Positions 36,529-48,713 of a DNA stretch of 64,000 bases are shown here, piece after piece. A program made the position numbers and the translations under genes. Origin of the DNA: Conoideocrella luteorostrata (taxonomy: Eukaryota > Ascomycota > Sordariomycetes > Hypocreales > Clavicipitaceae); NCBI GenBank assembly GCA_032433595.1, contig JASWJB010000249.1, positions 1 to 64,000 of the forward strand, written 5' to 3'. The notes under the pieces were generated by a model. It was not told the DNA's origin. It worked only from the letters and a program-made list of their open reading frames with translations, and did not search any database. The number at the start of each line of letters is the position of its first letter. The first letter of the stretch is position 1.

Positions 36529-38112
36529 ATGAGTCGCACTTTGCCGACTCGGCAGGCTGAGGAGCTGTGAGTGATCGAGTACGATGGGCAACACGACACG
36601 AGGACGGCACAAGGACTAATGTGGAGTTATGTTGATAGGCATAAATCTATAATAGCATATCTTTCGGCCAACAACCTACCAAACTCGGCTGCTGCTCTGC
36701 GAGAAGAAGTCGGACTAGGGGAGGATGTCTACGATGCTGCGACGGAAAAAAAGTACGAGACGCTACTGGAAAAGAAATGGACTAGCATTGTGCGGCTACA
36801 GAAGAAGGTACGGCACAGCACCAGATCGAGAAATCTCTGCACATGGCCTGATACTTTCGATAAACCCTCTCTCCAACACCGACTAACCGTGGCAAACCTG
36901 CAATAGATAATGGACCTTGAGTCCCGAAACGCTTCGCTGCAGTCCGAACTTGACAATGCCACTCCCAGCTCTCTCTCAAAGCGAAACCAAGATCCTTCTT
37001 CTTGGCTACCGAGGAAGCCATCGAGACATACGCTAGAATCGCACCGGGAAATGATCAACTGCATTGCTTTCCACCCGAGGTTTTCGTCCATTGCATCAGG
37101 GTCAGATGACTGCGCCATCAAGATCTGGGATTGGGAATTGGGCGAACTCGAACAGACCATCAAAGGACATACACGTGCCGTAAAGAGCCTTGACTATGGC
37201 GGCCCTAGAGGCGCAACATTACTCGCATCATGCAGCTCCGACCTGACCATAAAGCTTTGGGATCCCTCGGATCAATACAAGAATATCCGAACCCTGTCTG
37301 GCCATGACCATAGTGTTAGTGCGGTACGATTCGTATCATCCGGCGCTGGAGGCTCGCAATCGTCAGCAAACTTACTGGTTAGCGCAAGCGCGGACAAGAC
37401 TTTGAGAATATGGGACACAACAACGGGTTACTGCCTCAAGGCTTTGCGAGGGCATGTAGACTGGGTGAGAGATGTCTGTCCATCTCTGGACGGCCAATTC
37501 GTTCTGTCCGCTGGAAGTGATCATACAGCGCGGCTATGGGATATCTCAGTCCCAAATCCAGAGAATAAACTGATACTGATCGGACACGAGAATGCGGTGG
37601 GCTGCTGTACATTTGCACCACCGTCTGCGTATGTGCACCTGGCCACCATGGCTGGCTTGAAAAAGCCACCGCCTGCCAGCAGCTCGGCAGAATTTCTGGC
37701 GACGGGCTCTCGAGACAAGACCATTAGACTTTGGGACGGACGAGGCATCTGCTTCAAAACCCTCATTGGACATGATAATTGGGTATCGTCGCTTGTCTTT
37801 CACCCTGGCGGCAAGTATCTCCTTTCATGCGCTGACGATAGGACAATACGATGCTGGGACCTTGCCCAAGAAGGGAAGTGCGTGAAGGTTCTAACTGATG
37901 CCCACACTCACTTCGTAACCTGTTTGAGATGGGCGCCGGGGATTCAGAAGGACAGCGGGGCAACCAACGGAAATGGGACTCAAGAGCAAGGATCGGAGAA
38001 TGATGGGGCCTTGAAAAAGAGTATTGGGCCTGCGGAGACGCATGATACACAAATCCGATGTGTTATTGCTACGGGAAGTGTTGATACGACACTTAGGATA
38101 TGGGCCAACTAG
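36529..38112 (+). CDS. nudF: LIS1/PAC1 dynein regulator (NudF)
   Basis: Exons 36529..36566, 36639..36807 and 36907..38112 give 470 residues, the usual fungal length. The N-terminus contains a LisH dimerisation motif ([21 protein letters not shown]), followed by a short coiled coil ([17 protein letters not shown], joined across intron 2). Seven WD40 repeats follow, with conserved endings [42 protein letters not shown] and LRIWAN. The protein binds cytoplasmic dynein and NudE and supports nuclear migration and hyphal transport. The tiny first exon (12 codons plus 2 nt) was placed because it restores [14 protein letters not shown], typical of NudF proteins. No oddities were seen. Confidence 0.96.
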
Positions 38113-38785
38113 ATGGACGGAATTGCTCGAAACCGATACAAGACTCCAAAGGCACTCGAGAGGAAATAACCGGCCTGGATATTAAAGAATGTCTGTGGAG
38201 CATAGCATACCAATATCCAGACACGGATGGCTCCTCGATTTCAGAGTCCGCTGGAATGAACGTTGTTGCTCACTTGGGACAATTCGCAACGAGCCAGAAA
38301 GACAAGTAGTCTTCATTGATTTTGCAACCTTGCATGGGCCATTTGATGACGAAACATGATACAGTAGCGCAAAATTGCCCAGTGGGTGGCGGTGGTGGGC
38401 ACGATAGAAATTGATGACTTTTGAACATAGCGCCTCATGACATCAAGTTCTTCCTGCGCCCCAAGTGTCTGATGCTGCCTGAATTGATGTTGCTATTTTC
38501 GTGGATGAACTACTGTAATGGATACAGATTGTATATCGGTGAACTCTGCATTAACAAAAGACGATAAAAGGTTGCCGTACTTTGCAGCAAGTGAGTTAAA
38601 CGAGCTCTATATACTCCATTTCCACCCAACACGCACAGATCCCATGCCGGAAAGAAGATTTTTCACCCAAAGGCCTGTAGAATTGGCCCCCCTTCGTTCT
38701 CTCTCAACGTCTCTTTCGCATCATTCGCAGCAGATGAAAATGAGCAGGCTACTCAACCGAAATCAATGGTTCATATAAAAACCAA
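38113..38785. other. Convergent 3' intergenic region
   Basis: Separates the convergent LIS1 and GNAT genes. No coding feature supported. Confidence 0.5.
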
Positions 38786-39454
38786 TTATTGTAAACGTGC
38801 GGATCTGCTCGCTGTCGCATAGCAATACAAATCAACCATCTTGGTCTCATCACGCATATCCGGCGTCCTCCATAGCTTCACCAGCTCCAACCCACACTTG
38901 GTAAGCACACCACGGCTCCCCTTATTCTCCTCTACTGTAAAGCCCACGATCCGTTCGTCGACCACGCTTCCTTCCACACAGCCTACCGTCCCTGCATCTA
39001 CCCGCACCTCGCAGTCAACCCTCGGCATATCCCACCATGCCTGCAAAAACGCCTGCAGAAACTCCGTCGCGTATCCCTTCCCCCAGTGCTCATAAAGCAG
39101 ACTATACCCGAGATCTGGCCAGCCCAGCAGCCCTTGTCGCGAGTAGACGCCGCCGCTGCCGATGAATTCTCCCGATAGAAGGCAAATCGCGTATGCGCAA
39201 TTCCTGTCGTTTTCTCCCTCGATTCTTCTTTGGAGGTTGGTTTTAGTCTTTTCGATGTCTGTTTGGGGTTGGCCCGATGGCGACCATGCGGCTACTTGGG
39301 GTTGGGATTGGAGCTTGAAGAGGCTCTGGAGGTCGGATGGTTTGAATTTGCGGAGTATGAGCCGCGAAGTGCGTATTTCGGGCGCTCGCTGATGGGGGGT
39401 GGAGGGGAGTGTGGTTTTGACAGTTATTAGTTGAAGATCCGAAGGCTCAATCAT
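38786..39454 (-). CDS. GNAT-family N-acetyltransferase (RimJ-like)
   Basis: Single-exon 222-residue protein. After a short N-terminal lead, RTSRLILRKFKPSD is the usual start of Acetyltransf_3 (RimJ/RimL-type) domains. Next come the strands CAYAICLLSGEFIGSGG and then LGYSLLYEHWGKGYATEFLQAF, which carries the acetyl-CoA-binding R/QxxGxG/A loop in the form HWGKGYA. The C-terminal GVLTKCGLEL matches the final motif. Relatives acetylate protein N-termini or small amines; the substrate cannot be told from sequence. The gene converges on LIS1. The ATG chosen opens the frame. Confidence 0.85.
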   Translation of the reverse strand: MIEPSDLQLITVKTTLPSTPHQRAPEIRTSRLILRKFKPSDLQSLFKLQSQPQVAAWSPSGQPQTDIEKTKTNLQRRIEGENDRNCAYAICLLSGEFIGSGGVYSRQGLLGWPDLGYSLLYEHWGKGYATEFLQAFLQAWWDMPRVDCEVRVDAGTVGCVEGSVVDERIVGFTVEENKGSRGVLTKCGLELVKLWRTPDMRDETKMVDLYCYATASRSARLQ

Positions 39455-41468
39455 GCTGAGATGGGGGAATATGGATGTGATGTGTGGTGCGAGCTACAGC
39501 GAATATTGAATTTGGGTAAAGTCACGATGCGGAGAATCAACATGAAACCGTATGATGCGCTTAGCTCTGAATGGGCAGACTGAATTATAGGATGAGCGGC
39601 ATCCTACTTTGTTCGAGGCTCATTCGGCGTATTTCTCGGTTACATTACCACGTACTCCTGAAGAGTTTAGTTGATTGCACTGCCACTCTTGCCTCTGCTT
39701 AGCTAGATCTCTGGAACGTTGAAAATAACTCACCGTGAAACACAGCACTGTATTGCTTGGTAAGAAACATCACCGAACATAGCGTCTAGGACGGTTCAGA
39801 TGGTGTCGAAAGTGTGCACTGATCCAGGTGTTCGTAGGTAAAGTAGTGGGTGACAAAGTGGCGATCTGTGGGCTAAGTCTTGCACCAACACTATATCGTA
39901 GTTATTGGTTGGACCTTTTTTTTTAAATTTTTTTTTTTTTAAATTTTTTTTTATATCTAGGCCTAATCAAGCTTCCTACACTGCCTAAATCTCTGGAATA
40001 CTCTTGTACCATGTGGCACCAAGGACAACGCAAATACTGCTTGCAAGGTGCTGTACCTTAGTTGGCTTATCAGAGCGCAGAGCTCCCATCAGGGATTGAT
40101 TATTGGCATCGTCAGTGGCTGATGCGCTCAGCATCCGACGAGCTACTGTGGGTCGATGTCTCGGATTTCTTAGAGACATCGATTTGAGTTTGAGCGGAGG
40201 ACTGGCGCTTGGTGCGAAAAAGGTGACAAGACATTCGGGGACAGCAGACTTTCCTGGTGACGCAACAAATGGATACAATGGCCAAGCTGGAAACACACCA
40301 AGAGCACGGGAGCAGTTTTGGAGTGATTTTTCACAAACGGTTCGTTGTTCAAGCACCGAGCAGCTACATTTACTGAGTACGTAACAAGGCCATCTTTGAT
40401 GCAGCTGTGACGAATGGAGCAACTAAACTGCGGCAGAGCTGTCCAGGTTCACTTTCACTTCGCCCAGCCACCCAAACAACCAAACCTGCATGCATGCAAA
40501 CCTAGGAGGATCACACATGCAAGGCCGATGAGGGCTCCTCTCGTCCCGCCGGGCTTTATCCTCGTCGGCAGTGACCGCCATTCTACGCGTATTCGATGTT
40601 CTGTTTGCTCGTCATCTTGCTATCTCGGCCGCGCAATGCAAGCCGGACTGAGCTGGCCAACGCCGCCTGCGGAATAACTTGTTACTGGTTAGCTTGTCCA
40701 TCTTTCTCCAAAGCCACCACAAGCGAATGTTCTTTATCCGCCCGCTTATCTCTCTTACTGGAGTGCTCTGTGCACGGAGCACTCCTTCTTCCTCTGTACT
40801 CCGTACGGAGGAAGTAAATCCTGTACATAATCTATGCCGAGCTCTAGATCCGCTCTTTGAATTCTTCTACTCTGTAAACGTGCAGCACCTGCTCACGAGC
40901 TTTACACATTGCTACTCAACAGCATTCAGAACCCCCTTTGTCCGGAAATCGAGCAACTTTTTTTTGCTGGCCCATTCTGATATTTCATCACCATTGTTGC
41001 ACCGCGAGACATCCTAGGCACGCGAGAATTAGCGCCCGTTGTTTGCGTCGGTCGCACCGTAGCAGCCAGGCTGTGCCAAGGTCCAAGGTCCCCGACCACC
41101 TGACTTAACCAAAAGCATTACGACATTGCTCAAGCTGCGTCCCACCCGCAGTCCAGATTCGTCAGTTTCATAAATTCAGCCAGTTAGCAAATCCACCCAG
41201 GTTTTTGCTAGGCAGCGTCTTTGTGCTGACCGCACCGCACCGCACTGCATTGCACCACACCGCGCCAGATTCGACACAGCTGGCCACTAAATCACACACA
41301 AACCCTCTTCCTCCTTTCCTCACTCTTACATCACCACCTGCAACCAACCTGCCTACATCCCGAGGCAAGCTTTTCCCTCTTCTTCCTGTCACCACCTCGA
41401 CCACCGTCTCCTCCGACAGATAACACCACAGCCCAGACGTGGACCATCCGTCTTCTTTCAGCTTCACA
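39455..41468. other. Intergenic with T/A low-complexity tract
   Basis: No gene supported. Positions about 39917-39955 are a T-rich tract broken by AAA (TTTAAATTT repeats). TACTCCGTA at 40797-40805 is part of the palindrome CTCCGTACGGAG. The last ~200 bp are CT-rich, typical of a fungal core promoter and leader for the Pom33 gene. Confidence 0.5.
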
Positions 41469-42761
41469 ATGGCTCCTCCGCCCAGCTCTGCCGCTCCTCT
41501 GCAGGATAGGCTTTTGCAGCTCGCCAAAACCTTGCAATGTATGTTCTCGGACTTTGCCATAACCCGTTTAACCCAAATCGTGCCCATGACTACTGCTGAA
41601 GCAAGAATGGAAGCATACTGACCTGTTTCAACACACAGTTGCCTGGTTTATTGGGTACGTTTACTCTTCTTCGTTTGCCTCCGCACCGACTTGGGCATGG
41701 CCATACGCGGCTGCATCTTGCTGAAAATGTCCTTGACAAACATGCTGGTAACTGCATATCAGCCATGCGGATGTATCTGGTGCTGTAGCAGCGCATGTGG
41801 CTTGGCAATATTTGAGCACCGCTGCCGGCCTTTATTCTTCGAGGCCAGCCTAGACGTTGAATTTGACTGACTTCGTTTGCCCACAGACATATGACGCTTA
41901 TTGTCACCACCGTTCGATACACCTTTTCATGGCTGCGCATGAACTACTATGGCGGCATGGCTAAGTTCTCTTACCGCACCTCTTTCCTCGCCGCCGCTGT
42001 TACGTACGGCATTGTCGTTTACAAGACCCAGCGAGCTCGGGCTAAGACTGGCAACAAGATGCCAGGTGGCGTTATTGGTCTGCTCTCTGATGAGAACGTC
42101 CAGTACTTGCGTATGTTTGACAACCTTTTCTGCAAGCTTATTTTCCTGCTACTTGAGCTCGAAATCAGACGCTCGGGAATGAAAAGCGCCTCAGACCATC
42201 TGCTAACCCAGAGTGCTACTCATAGTTATGGCCCTTGTCTGGCTTTTCTCTCCCCAGTACCCTCTTGCGCTCCTCCCCTACTGCGTCTACTCGGTCTTTC
42301 ATGTGGCGACTTATACTCGTGCCAACGTGATTCCCGTCGTCCAGCCCCCTCCTCCTGCCGTCGACGGTGCTTCTCCCAAGCGTGTCAGCAATCCGTTGGC
42401 TGATCGAATCGGCGCCTTCGTGAAGGAGTATTACGATGCCTCCATGTCCATTGTTTCTGGCCTGGAGCTTCTTCTCTGGATCCGCATCCTGCTCTCAGCT
42501 ATTCTGTTCCAGCGCCGCTCCTGGATTCTTATGGTTGTGTACACCGCCTTCCTCCGAGCACGGTTCTCTCAGAGCAGCCACGTCCAGAACTCAGTGTCGC
42601 AGCTGGGTGCTCGAGTCGACTCCCTTGTTGGTGCTCAAGGTACTCCTCCTGCTGCCCGACAAGTCTGGGACACTGTCAAGAACGTTATGCGTCAGTTCCA
42701 TGACGCCTCTGATCTGAGCAAGTACATTGGCGGCCCCGCCCCTGCCAAGAAGACCACGTAA
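41469..42761 (+). CDS. Pom33/TMEM33-family nuclear pore and ER membrane protein
   Basis: Exons 41469..41538, 41639..41654 (a 16-nt micro-exon), 41887..42110 and 42226..42761 give 281 residues. The micro-exon encodes FAWFIG and joins in frame to LQ upstream and HMTLIVTTVRYTFSW downstream, as in TMEM33/Pom33 proteins. Hydrophobic segments occur at FAWFIGHMTLIVTTV, FLAAAVTYGIVVY, MALVWLFSPQYPLALLPYCVYSVFH and ELLLWIRILLSAILF. The C-terminus is amphipathic and hydrophilic (QVWDTVKNVMRQF...KKTT). Yeast Pom33 aids nuclear pore distribution, and fission yeast Tts1 shapes ER. The 232-bp second intron is long for this genome. Confidence 0.9.
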
Positions 42762-44443
42762 AGAATACGGCGGATTTTCCGCAAGCCTCGAAATTTGGGC
42801 GTACGTTCAATCTTTGCCATGGCCCGTGGCCGGTATTGCGAAAGGTCCCCATTTGGGAAACTGGTCTACAGCCTTCGTTCAGCCATGGGAAATGCGCAAA
42901 TTTTTCAGATCAAGATCGGGAGATAGCATAATAATGGCACCTCCATGTATCCTAATTTACGATAAACGAGTAACGTTATCAAAATTTGGGGGGAGTGGGC
43001 ATGTGGCGTTACTTGAAAGAGTAAACCCATAGCTCATTTATTAGGTGCGAACAAGGTGGTAGACGGAGGCAAAGATTTCTTTATTACGAAGTATGGATAC
43101 TTGTGGAATGGCTGGTCGAGGAGAAGTTGTCAATTCTTGAGGCTAAAAGATGAATTGGAGCGCAATCGGAGCATTCAATGGATTCTTAGGGGTTCAATTG
43201 TTGGTTGCAGGAATTTCCTGCAGCCTTGTTTTGGCTGTGATTTTTTTTTGTTTATGTCAATGTATACATTGTTAACACTATATTTTGACGCAGAATATTC
43301 GTGACATGTAGCCAATGCCTAAATTGTAGCTGAAAAGCTTAATGCGGATGCTGCAAGTTCAAGCAAGGTGCTCGGGTATGGCAAAGCAAGTGATGCAAGT
43401 AGCGATGCTGGCTTCAAATGTTTGCGACGCGATAGAGCGAATGGTGGGGTTTAAGTGATGACGTCGCTGTAGAGCTTAAGATTGGCCACGGAGCTTTTGC
43501 TGCTTGATGTGGTTATGTGGCGCAGGCTCTGACTCGTCGCCTTGCCTTGCTGTCCCTGATTTTAACCTGTTTCGACCCGCTTCACTGCTTTGCTGTTGAC
43601 ACAAGGTTAAATGAGACGAGGTTAAATTAGGCTGGGATATGTTTGTTAAGGACTGGCCAGCGGGCGTCTATGGCGAACGGCCACGTTGCTGCATGAGATT
43701 TCCTTGCATGACCTGCACGATCTATGAAGTGATGATGTAGCCTGTAAGGCCAAGGAGACCATGCAACCAATTGAGATAGAGCGCACTCTATACCAGATAC
43801 CGGCGATGTCTACTCTACTTTGGTTAGGTGAAGGAGCTCCATTTTCTCTGTCGCGTGCGTCTTGCGCTAGAGCTCGTATGCCACAGCGAGCGACGAAATT
43901 GGCAAAGCCCAAGGCGGGCGGAGACACGCAAACTATTAAATTTGGATGATACCTCTCAATTCAACATCAAAAGATTCGAGGTATTATATATGCATCGGTC
44001 TACTTGAGAAAGAACGTTATCCTTTATTTCCGACTTTGGACTACAAAGCTACCTGGATGTACTTCCCGTGCGGGTGCCACAGAATGATGACGTTGACAAG
44101 CGCCTGGTTGGCCCTGGCTGGCTGCGGGGGCAGGACAATCAATCAACAGGTATAATACGTACAGAGTACGGAGTACTCTGTAGTGTGCAGGTGCACGGTA
44201 CAATTCTTTATGGTGTCGAACGAACCGGCTCCAGCAGGACCAGAGCTTGGCAACCGGTTCTGTGGTCCCCAGTCCCTCATCGTCATCGGTCCTACGCTGA
44301 AACCACCATCGATCGTTCAGCCTCAAGAGGCAGCCAACACCGCCCAACTTGCACCATACCGCTTCTGACTTGCAACGCTTGTGCCTGGCTAACGCACATT
44401 CCTGCATAACAGGAAGGCCAAGAATTAAACCAAAACGACAGCC
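42762..44443. other. Intergenic between Pom33 and PTEN-like genes
   Basis: No gene supported. Short overlapping open frames only. TACGGAGTA at 44167-44175 lies in a small palindromic context (AGTACGGAGTACTCT). Confidence 0.45.
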
Positions 44444-46419
44444 ATGGCCTCGTTGTTGCGGCAGATTGTTGCTGGGCCGAGAGCCAGACATCCCGAGGCG
44501 GGACTTGATTTGTGCTACGTGACGGATTTTATAATAGCTACGTATGTGCTCGTATCTCATCTCATGCTGGAGACTCTTTCGAGAAGAGGATAAGGCGAAA
44601 GGAGAGGCCAAACAACCACCTTCCCCCCCCCCAAAAAAAATATGCTTGACGTTGTCGAGTGCTTCTTCGTGGGATGGCACAAGCTAACGCTTCTTACAGA
44701 TCGGGCCCGTCCCAGACGTACCCCCAGCTAGCTTATCGCAACCCTCTAGACCAGCTCGTCGCATTTCTAGACTCCAAGCACGGCGACAACTGGGCAATAT
44801 GGGAGTTCCGCGCCGAGGGCACAGGGTATCCCGATGAAGCTGTCTACGGGAGAGTACGGCATTATCCGTGGCCGGACCACCATCCGCCTCCGTTTCGGCT
44901 GGTCCCTATGATTATGGCGAGTATGAGGAATTGGCTACACGGGGGTGATTTCCAAGATGCTCAAACCCCAAATCATCATCATTCATCACAAGAAAACCCA
45001 ATCACCACCCATGAGGCAGACCCGCAAGCAGCGCGAACAGTCCAGAAACCAACCACCAGAAACGACAAGCGCGTGGTCGTCGTGCACTGCAAAGCCGGCA
45101 AGGGCCGCTCTGGCTCCATGGCAACAAGCTACCTCGTCTCGGAGGAAGGCTGGAGCGTCCAAGATGCCCTCGAGCGCTTCACAGCTCGTCGCATGCGGCC
45201 CAAGTTTGGCGCTGGCGTGTCTATCCCCTCTCAGCTGCGATGGGTGAGCTACGTGGACCGATGGACGCAATATGGTAAAAAGTACCTCGATAGACCGATT
45301 GAGATTGTCGAGCTTCACGTATTGGGGCTGCGAAACGGCGTGAAGGTCGATGTGGAGGGCTTTATAGAGGACGGCAAGAAGATTCGTGTGTTTCATACCT
45401 TTTCTAAGAAAGAGAGGGTGGTGGTGGAGCCTGGTGCGCCGAGCGAGACGGGTATTGGAGAGATGATCTGGGATTTGGCTGGATATTCGGCCACGGGGGG
45501 AGGGAATAAAGTGCCTGAGGGGGTGGAATTTGCGGATGCGGCGAATCCGAAGGACGATTCTGCGAGCTCGACGGGTGCGGGTGCAAGTGCGAGGGCTTCC
45601 GTTTCTGCTGATACGTCTGATCTGGAGGGCAATGCCAAGTCTCCTGTTGGGAAGAAGCGTCACACACTTATACGGAAAGGAACGGGGCTCATTCAGAAAG
45701 TCTCTTCGAACGTAGGAGACGGAATCGATAAAGCCAAGTCCAAGACCAGCAGCAACGCTACGACAGATACAACCGATGACATACCTCAAGGGTTAAAACC
45801 GTCTGAGGACCCCGAACCGGGCGGCCTGGCGGTTATATTCAAGCCAGTGGAACCGATTCGCATTCCCAACAGCGATGTCAACATCTCGGTGGAGCGACGC
45901 AACAGCACACACAAGAGTCTTAGTCTGACTATGGTGTCTGCAGTAGCACATGTCTGGTTCAACGCCTTCTTCGAGGGCCAAGGGCCCGAACAAGATGGCC
46001 GGCCTAACGACAGCGGTATTTTCAGCATAGACTGGGAGGCCATGGATGGCATAAAGGGGTCGAGTAGAAAGGGCTCAAGAGCCCTGGACAGAATGAGCGT
46101 GGTGTGGAGGGCCGTGGATGATGGAGGGGAGAACAAGGGCGAGGAGATTATCGAGCCGCCCGAGGGGGAACCGGTCCCGCAGCTCGCGCCGGCGGATTGG
46201 AAGGGCGGCGTGGGCAATGGTGAGAAGGACTTGGGGTTGAGGGTGCAGACGGAGGGGAGCAAGGACGTTAGTAGGGCGAGTAGTTTGAAGAGTGTGGAGA
46301 GAGGAGAAGGCGACAAGACTCGTGATGCTGGCAATGGAGATGATGCGAAGGCGCTAGAGGGACTGAGGGCGAGCGGGCCAAGTGGCGAGGATTTGGTTGG
46401 AAAGGATGTGAAGACCTAG
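44444..46419 (+). CDS. PTEN-type phosphoinositide 3-phosphatase
   Basis: Exons 44444..44541 and 44700..46419 flank a 158-bp intron, giving 605 residues. The start MASLLRQIVAGPRARHPEAGLDLCYVTDFIIA matches the family's N-terminus including the PIP2-binding basic region. The phosphatase P-loop is HCKAGKGRSG (162-171): catalytic Cys163, Arg169 and both Lys of the PTEN loop are present, and the usual Thr is Ser. A YxxWPDHHPPP WPD-loop equivalent precedes it. A C2 domain begins near IEIVELHVLG. The C2 region has a long, low-complexity acidic/Ser insert, and the tail (~540-605) is disordered. It should remove the 3-phosphate of PI(3,4,5)P3. Fungal PTENs affect growth and development. Confidence 0.92.
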
Positions 46420-46621
46420 ACATTTGCGTTTGCTACTCCTAGCGGTGAAGAACAGGCGGTGTCCATGGTTGTGTATGGAGCGATCGTGATGCATTTATAT
46501 ATATATTTATACCTAGTTGTTTGTTCAGCATTGCCACACGGGAATTCTATGCCCGGTTCGGTAGCATCATTGAATAGTCATGTATGTGGTGGCTGTATTC
46601 ATTCCGAATCTGGTTTTGGTA
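46420..46621. other. Convergent 3' region
   Basis: Short gap between the convergent PTEN-like and Ctk2 genes; nothing coding. Confidence 0.5.
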
Positions 46622-48073
46622 TCAATGATATCGCCCTCTGCCCCTATGCCTATCACCACGATATCCCCCGTATGGCCCTCTTCGGTGATAGTCCCCCCTA
46701 TCCCTATAACCACCTCGATATCCTCCTCTCCCTTTGTTGCCACCACCACCACCACCACCACCACCACCACCACTCATATCCCTATCTGGGGGCGGTAGCG
46801 GCTCTTCCACCTCAACCTCATACTCCTCAAAATCCTCCTTAAAGAACTGGCTTACCGTTTCCTGCTCATCGTTTGCCGCCTCCGGATCAAACACAAATCT
46901 CATGGTGCCATCCTGGGCCCTCGCCGTCCTCCGTATGGCCGCATCCGCCGGCCATGGATTCGATGACATCGTAGGGTCCGTAGCCGACGCTGTTGTACTC
47001 GATAGCGGATGCGGATCCGCCACCTCACATTTGTGACAATGGTTCAAGTACCGCGGCTTCGCATTGCTGTCCAGTTCGGTATTTACGTGAATCTTCACAT
47101 CAATGAACTTATTCAGATCGAACTGGGCCCCAATCTTTGTCGATTTAACATGCTGCACGTACAGATCGAGCAGATCCAGCATCGTCTCCATGATGGACTC
47201 GCGGGTATCTTGTCTCCGCGACGCAGCGAATTCTCGCACCCGCTCGAGGTGTTCGCCACGCAGACGAGCCGTGAGCTCCACCACGGCCATGACCATGGCG
47301 AAGGTCGTTCGCTTGATGGGGATAAAAGTCTTGTATAGGTCGGTGCACATGATGTACGCGGTGGCGAAGAAGTCGTGTGAGTTGGCGGAGGATTTGCCGA
47401 GGATGCGACGGACGACCTTGACGAGCAGTTTCTGCGGGTATCGCGTGCGGAAGTCGAAGCCGATGGTTTCGAGGATGAGCCGCTCCAGCCCGATGATGAT
47501 CTTGCCCGAGGACTCAAACACCTTGTCGTCAGGGGGTACGGTCTTGTCCGGGTTCTTGACCATGTATGCTGCGATGAGGATGTCTCGGGACTTTTTGATC
47601 GTGTCTTCGACCTTGCAGGCTACGAAGAGGGAGGCCAGCGCGGCGTCTTGGTAGTTGTATTCTGCGTCGCGGAAGTTGAGGCGGAATTTGTGGAAGTACG
47701 TGCACGCGGTGTCGAATGTGCGTACGGGCCTGTGGAAGACGCAGCAATTGTTAGTAAAAGATCAAGGTTACAACATTTGCCCAAGAAAAGGGAGGCGGAA
47801 GAGGATGTGTTCAGCGTACAGTTGTAGATGCTCTCTGACGTTGTCGAGCAGCTGCACGCCTTGGAGGCGGTAGTTGTCTTCTCGGGCGGGGTCGCATCCA
47901 TTGTCCTTGAGCATGCGGCGGATCTTGATCTCGGAGCTATATTGGTTGGAGCTGGATATGAAGCCAGGGTGAGGGCCGATTCTGGGAGCGGCATCGGGAT
48001 TGGGATGAGGATTGGGAGTAGGCGTCGCATCGCTGTTTGAGGTGGCCTGCGCGGCGTTGCCCGGCCGGGCCAT
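46622..48073 (-). CDS. ctk2: CTD kinase subunit beta (Ctk2 cyclin) with RGG tail
   Basis: Exons 48073..47820 and 47729..46622 give 453 residues. The 90-bp intron lies between REHLQL and PVRTFDTACTYFHKF, inside the first cyclin fold. Cyclin-box landmarks follow: YQDAALASLFVACKVEDTIKKSRDIL and ERLILETIGFDFRTRYPQKLLVKVVR. The protein should activate the Ctk1 kinase, which phosphorylates Ser2 of the RNA polymerase II CTD. A CHKC motif (NHCHKCEVADPHPL) and an acidic region follow the cyclin fold. The last ~50 residues are a run of 11 Gly (CAC/ACC microsatellite at 46741-46773) and then RGGYRGGYRDRG-type repeats, a putative RNA-binding tail. The start was chosen at MARPGNAAQ; an upstream in-frame ATG is less likely. 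Divergent from the beta-lactamase-fold gene. Confidence 0.9.
46741..46773. repeat. CAC trinucleotide microsatellite (codes poly-Gly)
   Basis: An uninterrupted CAC/ACC repeat inside the Ctk2 coding sequence, read as GGT codons on the minus strand. Copy number is likely to vary between strains. Confidence 0.85.
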
Positions 48074-48713
48074 GATTGTGGTTGTGATGGAGCAGAGGCC
48101 GAGTTGGCCGAGGCTGAGTGTGACGGACCCACGAGAGGGAGAAGGACAGGCAGAGAGGCGCGGAGCGTAATTAGTTACTTGTTCATGATGGTCGCGAAGC
48201 GACAAGGCTGGGAAAAAGAATCTGGAGTTGATTGCGAGACCTCCAGGAACTAGGCGGGACTAACTAAGCTCCAGCGGAACGTGGGGCCGCAGGGTCGAGT
48301 CGAGTACCCACCATCCGTCCCTCTATTTGCACTCCCGTCAATTAATGATGCAACGGCCTTGCTGCACACATACCTACCTGCTGTTGGTATGCGGAGAACC
48401 ATGGGACGATGTCAACGCAGCAATTATTGCTCAAGCAATGTGAATGCCTACTAAGGGATGGGTCTGCGTAATAGTATAAGCACCTGTTCGTGGTTGCTAA
48501 CCCGCTTTGGTGAGGATCGATTTTATTTCTTTCATGAAGTCCACAGCAAACCCCAGAGAGGTGACACGTAAGGAAACATAACCGCCCGAACATGCTGACG
48601 CGGACTTGCGGTCTCTAACTGTTGCTCCATACGGCTATAAGAGCAAATCAATCACTAGATCCTTCTTTCGTGACCATTGCTTCCAGGCAGCTATAATCAG
48701 CGTTGCGACAATC
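48074..48713. promoter_or_regulatory. Divergent promoter region
   Basis: A 640-bp stretch between the divergently transcribed Ctk2 and beta-lactamase-fold genes must hold both promoters. No specific factor site was assigned. Confidence 0.4.

Noticed and set aside
39985..40422. 145-codon minus-strand frame
   Set aside because: No family motif or splice partner; composition matches neighbouring non-coding DNA.
46741..46773. CAC repeat considered as a CRISPR-like or regulatory array
   Set aside because: It is a simple trinucleotide repeat inside a coding exon, without spacers, in a eukaryotic genome.
46459..46842. Plus-strand frame with poly-His
   Set aside because: Antisense of the Ctk2 poly-Gly microsatellite.
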